Shown: in pieces, positions 47,142-58,535 of the stretch
How positions within the stretch are numbered: position 1 is the first letter of the stretch
How the letters are laid out: each line of letters opens with the position of its first letter
Origin: Siphonodentalium dalli
Lineage: Eukaryota; Mollusca; Scaphopoda; Gadilida; Siphonodentaliidae
Direction of reading: 5' to 3'
Assembly: GCA_032622095.1 (NCBI GenBank)
Contig: CP136063.1
Coordinates: 40,148,106-40,212,105 of the forward strand
DNA: 64,000 nt
Position numbers and translations under genes: made by a program
Notes under the pieces: generated by a model
Seen by the model: the letters and a program-made list of their open reading frames with translations, nothing else
What the model was told of the DNA's origin: nothing
Database searches by the model: none

Positions 47142-48330
47142 ATCTTAAAGATTGATTATCTCTTTAAATAACAAATTTTAAATAGTTGCATGGGTATAAA
47201 ATAATAGATATGAACTGAAGACCTATGTCCGGAAGAGCTTCTATCAATTATTATTACCACTTTATAGGGCGTTCTCTAGGCCATTGATAATGTTTTTCGG
47301 GGCGTTCCAAATAGCGTATTGTTACCAAAACAGCGGGCCGCGGGCCGATAATGAGAAGCCTAGTTCATTATCGGCCCGCCGCCCGCAAACAAGATCGGGT
47401 TTATTATCGCGCGAGTTACGTCCCTTCAACTTCCGTTCTGGCGTGTTTATTTCAAGAAAATAATGGGAAGATGTATCAGATTTTCCCGACACTATGGTGG
47501 TTTTATGATTGGAATTCACACTATATGATTGAATTATTGTACCGAGCGTACGTATGCATTAATAATTTTAGCTGTCAACCTCTCATTGTTTGTTACTCGT
47601 CTTCAATGCTGGTTTTCCCCTCTCCTATTTTCGGGACTCCGTGTCGGCTGACAAGTCAAATGATATTAAATTTAAATGTTCGTGAAAATATTTCTCTCTT
47701 AATCTACTTCATTATTCCACTGAATCCTCAAATGGGTCAAATGTCCAAAACTGTGGTAATAATAGTAATAACATGATTTCATCGGGCATTATGGTTTATT
47801 AACGGCCCTCTGAAATGATTAACAGCCCTCGGGCCTATTAGCGTCCCTCGACTTCGTCTCGGGCCGCTAATAGGCACTTGGGCTGTTAATCATTCCAGCC
47901 GGGCCGTTAATAAACCATAACGCCCTCAAAAATCATGTTATTGTTATAATATTGATTTTATTTCGAATATTAAATCGGGCCCGTTTATGTTACTATTTTT
48001 AGAACCGACCATTTCCTACGGCTACGCAACGAATGTCAAATGTCACAGATTGGTTGTTTGTATTGTTTTGTTCCACAGATATAAGCGATAATGAGTATAA
48101 TTAATGTTTATTTGTGACAAAATTGCACAATACAATTTCTGGTCTCTGTTAACAGTAACCACTATTGTTCGTTAGCTGAACAAACACACATTTTTAGACC
48201 AGAAAATATTCGAAATAAAATTAATATTAATCGATAAGAGCATTTCCGGACAGGAGTCTTCGATTCAAATCTAATATTTTATACCCCGGTAACTATATAA
48301 TACATGTTTACAAAGAGATAATCCACTTTT
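47142..48330 (-). mobile_element. MITE A interrupted by a fold-back element
   Basis: TTAAAGATTGATTATCTC begins the element and GATAATCCACTTTTAA ends it. The family sequence breaks at about 47257 (CAATTATTATT) and resumes at about 47948 (ATTGATTTTATTTCG). A short piece of A is also missing after ACCGACCATT near 48013. Confidence 0.8.
47257..47947. mobile_element. Insert with fold-back structures
   Basis: Roughly 47740-47947 is a near-complete hairpin. TTATGGTTTATTAACGGCCC pairs with GGGCCGTTAATAAACCATAA, ATGATTAACAGCCC with GGGCTGTTAATCAT, and GGCCTATTAGCG with CGCTAATAGGC. A second hairpin, GCCGATAATGA/TCATTATCGGC, is at about 47345-47380. No convincing ORF is present. Confidence 0.7.
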
Positions 48331-48832
48331 AAAGATGGATTATCTCTTTAGATAATTTTTTTTAAATAGTTGCGTGGGTATAAAATAATAGATATGATCT
48401 GAAGACCTATGTCCGGAAAAGCTTCTATCAATTAATATTGATTTTATTTCGAATATAAAATCGGGCCCGTTTATGTTACTATTTTTAGAACCGACCATTC
48501 GGATGAGACCGTATTGCGATATAGAGCACTGGGCTGTTCCTACGGCTACGCAACGAATGTCAAATGTCACAGATTGGTTGGTTGTATTGTTTTGTTCCAC
48601 AGTTATAAGCGATAATGAGTATAATTAACGTTTATTTCTGGACTCTGTTAACAGTAACCACTATTGTTCGTTAGCTGAACAAACACACCTTTTTAGACCA
48701 GAAAATATTCGAAATAAAATTAATATTAATCGATAGAAGCATTTCCGGACAGGAGTCTTCGATTCAAATCTAAAATTTTATACCCCGGTAACTATATAAT
48801 ACATGTTTACAAAGTGATAATCCACCTTTAAA
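48331..48832 (-). mobile_element. MITE A, full-length copy
   Basis: It follows the previous A copy directly, sharing a TTTTAAAG junction. It ends GATAATCCACCTTTAA. Confidence 0.88.
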
Positions 48833-49259
48833 ACTGATCACAAGCACAATTGTATTGAAAGAAGCGTCATTGTAGATCTTAGTTTTACACAAGGATCTGA
48901 TATTACCTGATAAATACCTTAATATGACAAATATCACATTTCCTTTGTCTTATGTAGCACCTGCTTCCGACGACGAGGTTTCCGTCCTAAGAGAATGGGG
49001 TTCCACGTGTACATTGTATATCACCATTGAGTGCGACCACTAGTGTCATTTATATGGTATCCATGTTAAGCTTGCTGTGTCCGGTCTCTTTCGCATACTG
49101 GGAATAACCATCGCTGAGTTTGACCTCCTGTAAGGATCATCTTACTGTTTTATGAGTCAAGTCCGGTGTCATTTATCGTATTATCAACCAGTGTCGTACG
49201 TCTACGTCCGATCGCATGCATGCACTCTCCTGACCCAGTACAGACACCGATAACCATTT
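48833..49259. other. Unannotated gap
   Basis: No feature recognised. Confidence 0.4.
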
Positions 49260-49763
49260 ACACGTGTATGATAAACGATTTCTGGCACATATCACATGGA
49301 AGCGGGAGATTATGTACACGTGTATGATAACCGATTTACGGTAGATGTCACCTGAATACGGGCGATTATTTACCCGTGTATGATAACCGATTTACGGCAC
49401 ATATCGCATGGACACGGGGGATTATTTACACGCTTGTGATAACCGATTTACGGCACATATCACATGGAAACGGGAGATTATTTACACGTGTATAATAATT
49501 GATTTACGGCAAATATCACATGGAAACGGGGGATTATTTACACGTGCATGATAACCGATTTACGGCACATATCACATGGAAACAGGTGATTATTTACACG
49601 TGTTTGATAACTGATTTACGGCACATATCACATGGAAACGGGTGATTATCTACACGGGTGTGATAACCGATTTACGCCACATATCACATGGAAACGGGCG
49701 ATTATTTACACGTGTTTGATAACCGATTTACGCCACATATATCATGGACACGGGTGATCCTCG
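49260..49763. repeat. 56-bp minisatellite derived from a zinc finger
   Basis: There are nine units of ACACGTGTATGATAACCGAT + TTACGGCACATATCACATGG + AAACGGGCGATTATTT. Read on the minus strand, the unit aligns with the neighbouring 84-bp finger repeat (tgtgatatgtgC..., cccgtxt) but lacks ~28 bp. The loss shifts the frame in every unit, so the array is noncoding. Confidence 0.85.
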
Positions 49764-49948
49764 TATTTGGTGCTCTTATTTGTCTTCAGACAATTAAATG
49801 AGAAAATATATTTTTGCTCAATAAATGGTCAGACTCTTGTGTGGATTTTTCTTTTATTGTAAGCCGTAAACATAACTGGATTTTGGTACGTACAACAACG
49901 ATATTGGGCGATTAATTGAGTTCATGAGTTATATTATCAAACGTCGGG
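49764..49948. other. Decayed sequence downstream of zinc-finger array
   Basis: Short; it probably continues the decayed 3' part of the minus-strand array. No intact finger. Confidence 0.4.
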
Positions 49949-51126
49949 TCACTGGTGATATGATTTCTCGCGTACATCACATTGATACGGTAGATCCTCC
50001 GTATGGATCATCTTATGTTTCTTTAGGTAACTTGACTGAGAAAATGATTTCTCACACATATCACATTGAAACAAGCAGTCTCCCGTGTGAATCCTCATAT
50101 GTCTGGTCAAGTGACTCGAATCAGTAAATGACTTCTCGCACACACCACATTGATACGGGCGATCCCCCGTGTGGATTCTCTTATGTCTCGTCAGGACACT
50201 CGACTGAGTAAATGACTTCTGGCACACATTACATTGAAACGGGCGGTCTCCCGTGTGGATCCTCGTATGTCTCGCTAGGTCACTCGACGCAGTAAACGAC
50301 TTCTCGCAAACATCACATTGATACGGGCGATCCCCCGTGTGGATCAGCATATGGTTCGCCCGGCTACTCAAATGAGAGAACGATTTATCGCATACATCGC
50401 ATTGATAAGGGCGATCCCCAGTGTGAACCCTCTTATGTCTCACCAAGTCACTCGGCTGAATAAATGATTTCTCGCACATATCACATTGATACGGGCGGTC
50501 TCCTGTGTGGATCCTCTTATGATTGGTCAAGTGACTCGACCGAATAAATGATTTTCTACACACATCACATTGATACGGGCGATCCCCAGTGTGGAACATC
50601 TTGTGTTTCTCGCACACATCACGCGAGTAAGGGCATTCCCATGTGTGGATCCTCTTATGACTCACCAGGTTACACAACTGAGTAAACGATTTCTCGCACA
50701 CATCACATTGATACGGGCGATCCCCAGTGTGGATCATCTTATGTTTCACCAAGCTACTTGAGTGAGAAAATGATTTATCGCATATTTCACATTGGTAAGG
50801 TCGATCCCCAGTGTGGATCCTCTTATGTGTCACCAGGTTACCCAACCGAGCAAATGATTTCTCGCATACCTGACATTTATACGGGCGCTCTCCCGTGTGG
50901 TTCCTCTTATGTGTCACCAGGTTATGCAACTGAGCAAATGATTTCTCGCACACATCACATTGATACGGGCGATCTGCCGTGTGGATCCTCTTATGTCTCA
51001 CCAGGTCACTCGACTGAGTAAATGATTTATCACACACATCACATTGGTACGGACGATCACCCGTGTGTATTCTCTTATGTACCAGTAAATGTGCAGTTGT
51101 GCTGCATGTTTTCCAGCATATATCGC
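49949..51126 (-). CDS. C2H2 zinc-finger protein, ~13 fingers, no clear start
   Basis: The minus-strand frame stays open from about 51126 (just after a TAG) to the stop at 49949. The first finger is degenerate (CDICWKTCSTTAHLLVHKRIH). About twelve complete fingers follow with TGDRPYQ linkers, as in the duplicated arrays at 20.9 and 36.3 kb. One unit is collapsed to YSRDVCEKHKMFH by an in-frame deletion, and the last finger has CxxC changed to CDVREK. There is no upstream ATG; CTAG|TGCGAT could be a splice acceptor, so this may be the last exon of a spliced gene or a 5'-truncated copy. Confidence 0.75.
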
Positions 51127-52041
51127 ACTAGTCCAAAATTGACTATACATTGAATGTATAGTCCAACTTTCCCCATCGCTGGTAACGGAGCTTTTTCTTC
51201 AAGTCCGGAAAGGAAGAATGTGACGCAAGATACGACCAAACCGCGATGTTTTCCGGGTAATACATGTGCTACTGCATCACCCTGACATACCTTTCATATT
51301 CCTTTTCCAAAAATGAGAGATTTATTGAGAATATACCGCGGGAGCCGACGGATTTTTAAACATTTTTAAACGTTGGGTTGTGCTCGATCGAACTCCGGTC
51401 ACACCGCACTCGCTGTCGTGGGAGCAAGTATTTTCGTACCCTGACCAGCTCGTACCCTCCGAAAAAGTAAATTCGTACTCTAGCGCGAAACTATTTAGAT
51501 ATTTCAATAAGGTTTCTCATCTAATAACTTTGCTTATCTCATTTTTTTCACCGGGATTGAACGTATACTATGGAACCCACAGTGATCTCTTGGACGTAAA
51601 AGATACAGAAATAGAACAGAAACATGCCTGATCTCTTGGACGTAAAAGATACAGAAGTAGAACAGAAACCTGCCTATATATATATATATATATACATACA
51701 AATTAAATTAAATAACCATACTTACCTGTTTTCAATCGTCGTATTCCATCACTATGCGCCGTGTCGTAATCCAGTTTCTCATCTAATAACATAAATTTGT
51801 CCAACCTGTTTTAGGGAATGGGTCCTGGGTCTTTGCCATTGGGAAACAAATTGCGTCATAGAGGTTTACACTTAGTAAGGCCTATGACCGATAACGATTA
51901 TAATACTAGAGCTGTCAGTGTGAAAATAGTGTAATCAAATACTTTGATGTATATTATATTTGCCAATAAAAAACATCAAAACAATAATACATATTACAAA
52001 TAAAAAAAAACAAGAATATGTGCATAGATAATATATATCAT
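51127..52041. other. Gene-free region with small repeats
   Basis: A 46-bp direct duplication (TGATCTCTTGGACGTAAAAG ...) lies at about 51581-51675, followed by a short TA microsatellite near 51676-51693. TACATTGAATGTA near 51147 is a small palindrome. No gene was supported. Confidence 0.5.
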
Positions 52042-54613
52042 TCACCACAGGCTCACGCGTTTGCCATCGCACATACATTCCCGTGAACAGAAACTGCAGC
52101 AGTTGCAACGAGCGCAATTACATTTTAATTTATTGCACATCAAGTTACACTTGATGTCCGAGACAACTAACGGGCTCATTCCTTCAACAATAAATTGTTT
52201 TAGAACCGCCGCTCGATAACAATGACTTCCTGAAATTATATCCGAAACCTCTTCAGGACAACAGCCGTGCCTCAGCACAACTGCAGAACTTTGCCTGCCA
52301 TCACGGCCTGCACGGCCCACCTCCTGCCAATACGAAATAGAACTTGCTGGTGCACCCCAGTGTACAACAATGTCGATATCAGGGATGTCCATCCCCATGC
52401 CAAATGCTATCGTAGCGACAAGAACTCTCGTATTCCCATGTCTGAAATTCTGAAATGAACATAGAATAAATTAACACGTATAAATGATGTTTGTTGCCAC
52501 AATTGTTTTTTGAATGACTTTATTGTAAATGTATTTATAAACTATTATAAGATAAAGCATTTGAGAACAAGTTGTTTTCTTAATAGTGAATTTAACTGAT
52601 TGCCAATGCATGATTGAATGATGAAAAGTGAATTACTAATATACAGACCTAGTATATATTGGGTTCACATAGTATCATTATCATATTATATAGATTTGAG
52701 ACTCTAAAGAATTTATTTCACAGTTGGCGCGAAGTAAAGAATTTCACAATTTTACTGTTTCACTATTACCTCTGCTATTGTCCCCCGATCGTTCAACAAA
52801 ATACCCGCATGGTATTCCTCCACTGGCGGATCATCCAAACCTGCGCTCAAGAGAGCGTCACACAGATCCAGACAGACGCCAGAAACCGCATTTATAGTGC
52901 TGGAGAAAGAATGAATTGAAGCAAGTTAACCTACATTTAGAAGATGAAACGGCTAAAAAATATATTCCAATGCTATTAACGTCATAAACGTTTATATAGT
53001 TCCCATTTGTCATGATAGCTGACACGCTATTGGTATAGTTATATATAGTTTTAATAACATAACTTATTAAAAAGATGTTGGTGTATCTTTGTTTCCTACC
53101 TCCCATATATCAAAACTTTCTTCCCTTTGCTTCCGTTTGTTGATAAATCATCAATGAGCCATTGGAAGTTTTGGACGATGGCTGTTGTTGTTTTCTGTAC
53201 ATGTAGAAATATGTTTGGTCTGCATGAAATTAAAAGAAAATATTATAATAATAATTTTTTGCTAATGATTAAACTACAACAAAATGATGCATGAACAGAG
53301 TATAAAGTAGCTGGATAACACACTGTACAAGATTTTAAAAAAAGACTGCGACAGCAATGTAATTCATCACCAACCTGTCAGGTAACGCCGCAATGCAAGA
53401 TGTATCCGACGCTAATGCCAGATAATGCATTATATCGCTCTTGATCGCACTGGTTACCGTTGCTGTGGTTGCCAACATAGGTACCTGGAATATGCTTCGT
53501 AGGTAGGACAGCCTCCTGTAATCTTTGCGAAAATCCTCACCCCTGTTAAAATGTACTGTGATAAGTCATTACTAAAGGCTACATACTACATGTATACCAC
53601 AAATCGCCAATATCGCATGACAATAAGGCAACAATATTATACCAGTCATTGTCCAATTAAAAATATACATAACATAAGGCCATTAAGCTCTCATGATTCG
53701 CCATCCTCGCGGTCATGATAATGAACATAAAAAGATATGCATTGGATTGCTTAAAAATGAACGTGAAATAATGATCTTCCAATTGAAGAAGTATGTAACA
53801 ACAAACAACATACATGGTAGACATAAATGCACAGCATGAAACATTGTATTGAAGTAAATGTTTTAAAAGGTTCGTAGACGTACCATTCGGAAACACAATG
53901 GCACTCATCTACTGCAATTAAACATATGCGCTCCAGCCACTTACGACTCCTGAAAGCATTCTTCCACTTCTTCTTCAACGCATTCTCCGGTGATGTATAC
54001 ACGAAGGTTAATTCGGCATTCTCAATAGCTAAAAAAAAACACACAAAAAATAGTCTTTGGCATACATTGCATAATATGTAATTGGTCAAAATTGGTTAAA
54101 TATTATGTAACAAGTTTTATACGTTCCATATAATTTCTCGCCTAATATGCGTTCATTCCCGGGAATACATATAACCCTCTAAAGTTCTGTGAAACACTTC
54201 ACATTATAAATGACCTAAAACTGCTCAAGTACATCTAAAATGAACACAAACTTTATAAACAAACACTTGTAAATCACGAACGACTTTAGTCAATCACAGC
54301 AAACTCTGGTTAACTTAATTCAGTTCATGTGTATTGCAAGCTCATATCTCTGATACATGTATTGAAATAAGATACAACAGGCATTTTATTACATGTAATT
54401 TATAATACAATAATTTGTATGCAGATACCCACAGAGAGTGGTTTTTACAAAGTGATATTAATAAACAGAAAATATACCATCACTTGTTGTAATTCTGTCG
54501 TCGCCGATACGACCGGCTGTAATACCTTTGGACCGCAACAACTGTATCTGTTCTTCCATGAGGCCAATCAATGAAGAAATCACCAATACAACATTGTTCT
54601 TGTCAGGATGAAT
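52042..54613 (-). CDS. RecQ-like helicase, exons 2-7, intact copy (unit A)
   Basis: Minus-strand exons: 54613-54478 ([15 protein letters not shown], motif Ia region), 54028-53884 ([14 protein letters not shown]-type box DECHCVSEW), 53542-53375 ([17 protein letters not shown], motif III ATTATVT), 53219-53100 ([14 protein letters not shown]), 52899-52770 ([13 protein letters not shown]) and 52449-52042 ([30 protein letters not shown], then a cysteine-rich tail [18 protein letters not shown]..., stop). All GT..AG junctions keep phase. SF2 RecQ-family enzymes unwind DNA 3' to 5'; here only the helicase core and a Cys-rich tail are present. Motif I is supplied by the exon at 58383. With it the protein would be ~424 aa. 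Confidence 0.88.
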
Positions 54614-54994
54614 CTGAATTACGGTAATAGCATTTATGTATTACAGGCCCAAACTCGCTGAATCATCACATGTCGCAAAAAAATAAAAATAACAAAGTGC
54701 TACATTAAGAAATTTGAGTTCAACCAAACCTATCTAATAACACTCACCGGGTCAGAGTATACATGTGCACGAATTTCCATGCCACATATGTTTCAAGCGT
54801 TCAGTCGCCAAGCCAGATTAATAAATTGAATTAATTGTTAGTGCCCCTTTAACAATTCTGAGGTCCACTCTAGCGTTTTTCCACCAGCTTGACGTATCAA
54901 TGGCAATGTACATGAACTTTCGTAGAGCAATGTTTTCTCCAAGAACCCCCTGTGGGGCGCCCCCAGCTCGTGTCTCGGATCATATATTAATAGT
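52063..54994 (-). repeat. Tandem duplication unit A (2.93 kb)
   Basis: Nearly identical to 54995-57927, including introns. Breakpoints share GCC. Confidence 0.95.
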
Positions 54995-57546
54995 GCCATC
55001 GCACATACATTCCCGTGAACAGAAACTGCAGCAGTTGCAACGAGCGCAATTACATTTTAATTTATTGCACATCAAGTTACACTTGATGTCCGAGACAACT
55101 AACGGGCTCATTCCTTCAACAATAAATTGTTTTAGAACCGCCGCTCGATAACAATGACTTCCTGAAATTATATCCGAAACCTCTTCAGGACAACAGCCGT
55201 GCCTCAGCACAACTGCAGAACTTTGCCTGCCATCACGGCCTGCACGGCCCACCTCCTGCCAATACGAAATAGAACTTGCTGGTGCACCCCAGTGTACAAC
55301 AATGTCGATATCAGGGATGTCCATCCCCATGCCAAATGCTATCGTAGCGACAAGAACTCTCGTATTCCCATGTCTGAAATTCTGAAATGAACATAGAATA
55401 AATTAACACGTATAAATGATGTTTGTTGCCACAATTGTTTTTTGAATGACTTTATTGTAAATGTATTTATAAACTATTATAAGATAAAGCATTTGAGAAC
55501 AAGTTGTTTTCTTAATAGTGAATTTAACTGATTGCCAATGCATGATTGAATGATGAAAAGTGAATTACTAATATACAGACCTAGTATATATTGGGTTCAC
55601 ATAGTATCATTATCATATTATATAGATTTGAGACTCTAAAGAATTTATTTCACAGTTGGCGCGAAGTAAAGAATTTCACAATTTTACTGTTTCACTATTA
55701 CCTCTGCTATTGTCCCCCGATCGTTCAACAAAATACCCGCATGGTATTCCTCCACTGGCGGATCATCCAAACCTGCGCTCAAGAGAGCGTCACACAGATC
55801 CAGACAGACGCCAGAAACCGCATTTATAGTGCTGGAGAAAGAATGAATTGAAGCAAGTTAACCTACATTTAGAAGATGAAACGGCTAAAAAATATATTCC
55901 AATGCTATTAACGTCATAAACGTTTATATAGTTCCCATTTGTCATGATAGCTGACACGCTATTGGTATAGTTATATATAGTTTTAATAACATAACTTATT
56001 AAAAAGATGTTGGTGTATCTTTGTTTCCTACCTCCCATATATCAAAACTTTCTTCCCTTTGCTTCCGTTTGTTGATAAATCATCAATGAGCCATTGGAAG
56101 TTTTGGACGATGGCTGTTGTTGTTTTCTGTACATGTAGAAATATGTTTGGTCTGCATGAAATTAAAAGAAAATATTATAATAATAATTTTTTGCTAATGA
56201 TTAAACTACAACAAAATGATGCATGAACAGAGTATAAAGTAGCTGGATAACACACTGTACAAGATTTTAAAAAAAGACTGCGACAGCAATGTAATTCATC
56301 ACCAACCTGTCAGGTAACGCCGCAATGCAAGATGTATCCGACGCTAATGCCAGATAATGCATTATATCGCTCTTGATCGCACTGGTTACCGTTGCTGTGG
56401 TTGCCAACATAGGTACCTGGAATATGCTTCGTAGGTAGGACAGCCATCCTGTAATCTTTGCGAAAATCCTCACCCCTGTTAAAATGTACTGTGATAAGTC
56501 ATTACTAAAGGCTACATACTACATGTATACCACAAATCGCCAATATCGCATGACAATAAGGCAACAATATTATACCAGTCATTGTCCAATTAAAAATATA
56601 CATAACATAAGGCCATTAAGCTCTCATGATTCGCCATCCTCGCGGTCATGATAATGAACATAAAAAGATATGCATTGGATTGCTTAAAAATGAACGTGAA
56701 ATAATGATCTTCCAATTGAAGAAGTATGTAACAACAAACAACATACATGGTAGACATAAATGCACAGCATGAAACATTGTATTGAAGTAAATGTTTTAAA
56801 AGGTTCGTAGACGTACCATTCGGAAACACAATGGCACTCATCTACTGCAATTAAACATATGCGCTCCAGCCACTTACGACTCCTGAAAGCATTCTTCCAC
56901 TTCTTCTTCAACGCATTCTCCGGTGATGTATACACGAAGGTTAATTCGGCATTCTCAATAGCTAAAAAAAAACACACAAAAAATAGTCTTTGGCATACAT
57001 TGCATAATATGTAATTGGTCAAAATTGGTTAAATATTATGTAACAAGTTTTATACGTTCCATATAATTTCTCGCCTAATATGCGTTCATTCCCGGGAATA
57101 CATATAACCCTCTAAAGTTCTGTGAAACACTTCACATTATAAATGACCTAAAACTGCTCAAGTACATCTAAAATGAACACAAACTTTATAAACAAACACT
57201 TGTAAATCACGAACGACTTTAGTCAATCACAGCAAACTCTGGTTAACTTAATTCAGTTCATGTGTATTGCAAGCTCATATCTCTGATACATGTATTGAAA
57301 TAAGATACAACAGGCATTTTATTACATGTAATTTATAATACAATAATTTGTATGCAGATACCCACAGAGAGTGGTTTTTACAAAGTGATATTAATAAACA
57401 GAAAATATACCATCACTTGTTGTAATTCTGTCGTCGCCGATACGACCGGCTGTAATACCTTTGGACCGCAACAACTGTATCTGTTCTTCCATGAGGCCAA
57501 TCAATGAAGAAATCACCAATACAACATTGTTCTTGTCAGGATGAAT
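54980..57546 (-). pseudogene. RecQ-like helicase, exons 2-7, frameshifted copy (unit B)
   Basis: Exons at 57546-57411, 56961-56817, 56475-56307, 56152-56033 (by offset), 55831-55702 (by offset) and 55381-54980 mirror unit A. One extra base near 56446 in the third of these exons shifts the frame directly after RKDYR, destroying motif III. The last exon reads across the duplication breakpoint and ends MCDGTINI instead of [10 protein letters not shown]. It lies between the motif I exon and the intact copy, so a transcript must skip or read through it. Near-identity in introns implies a very recent event or an assembly error. Confidence 0.85.
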
Positions 57547-57927
57547 CTGAATTACGGTAATAGCATTTATGTATTACAGGCCCAAACTCGCTGAATCATC
57601 ACATGTCGCAAAAAAATAAAAATAACAAAGTGCTACATTAAGAAATTTGAGTTCAACCAAACCTATCTAATAACACTCACCGGGTCAGAGTATACATGTG
57701 CACGAATTTCCATGCCACATATGTTTCAAGCGTTCAGTCGCCAAGCCAGATTAATAAATTGAATTAATTGTTAGTGCCCCTTTAACAATTCTGAGGTCCA
57801 CTCTAGCGTTTTTCCACCAGCTTGACGTATCAATGGCAATGTACATGAACTTTCGTAGAGCAATGTTTTCTCCAAGAACCCCCTGTGGGGCGCCCCCAGC
57901 TCGTGTCTCGGATCATATATTAATAGT
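54995..57927 (-). repeat. Tandem duplication unit B (2.93 kb)
   Basis: Counterpart of 52063-54994; the only differences noticed are one inserted base and the edge bases. Confidence 0.95.
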
Positions 57928-58215
57928 GCCCAATTGTCCATAAATGCCCACGACACCCCTACTTTCACATATACACACACACACACACACATACCAACTT
58001 CAACAATCGTGGCCATAAGCCGTTCCATTTACACCTATATATAATACACATAAGCATGCAACCACTCCTTAATTATCCATACACCCCACCCAAGATCATA
58101 CATGCAGCAAAAACATGTATACAAACGAATACACCCATCCATGACAATAAAGCCACCCAATTCCGCGGAATCGACGGAAGGTACTGAGGTGCCCAATTGG
58201 ATAACTCATACCAAC
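57928..58215 (-). other. Intron 1 remainder of the RecQ-like gene
   Basis: Contains a CA/TG microsatellite near 57970-57993. No coding sequence recognised. Confidence 0.6.
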
Positions 58216-58383
58216 CTTATTCAAAATTAATGGCGGCAAAATATAACACATTTATTTCCCGTAACCAGTTGGCAAGAATGACATCACATCTTCTCCACTT
58301 AACAACGCATTTATGACATCTAGCTGTTTGTCCTTCAAACAGAAATCAAACCCAAACTCGTAGCAAACAGTCTGTGCGTCCAT
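58216..58383 (-). CDS. RecQ-like helicase exon 1 with Walker A, premature stop
   Basis: Starting at the ATG at 58383 (MDAQTVCYEFGFDF, LKDKQLDVINALLSGEDV), the exon encodes the Q-motif-like lead-in and motif I, FLPTGYGK. The next codon is TAA (58252-58254) where RecQ proteins have Ser or Thr; the frame then continues MCYILPPLILNK to a GT donor (58214-58215, AAG|GTTGG). The exon end is in phase with exon 2 (IHPDKNNVV). The stop makes the gene a likely pseudogene unless it is a sequencing error or edited. 56 codons in total. Confidence 0.85.
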
Positions 58384-58535
58384 TTCGAAGCAATGTGGGT
58401 CATGACAGAATCTGGTGGCGCCCTTGGTTAGCGGATCTGCTTATCAGTGCGCATGAGAACAGGAAAAACCCATAGTTCCTGGTTTCTGTTGATTTGTTTT
58501 GATGGAAGGGACCATTGTTATTTGTTCTCAGTTGA
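58384..58535. promoter_or_regulatory. Shared intergenic region between divergent genes
   Basis: Only 152 bp separates the start codons of the minus-strand RecQ-like gene and the plus-strand DUF6589-type gene. This suggests a bidirectional promoter. No TATA box was identified. Confidence 0.55.

Noticed and set aside
49260-49763. Second regular array as possible CRISPR or coding repeat
   Set aside because: No spacers, and the 56-bp period breaks frame. It aligns with zinc-finger DNA instead.
54900-55390. Plus-strand ORFs across the RecQ-like exons
   Set aside because: Shadows of the minus-strand helicase exons, which carry the recognisable motifs.
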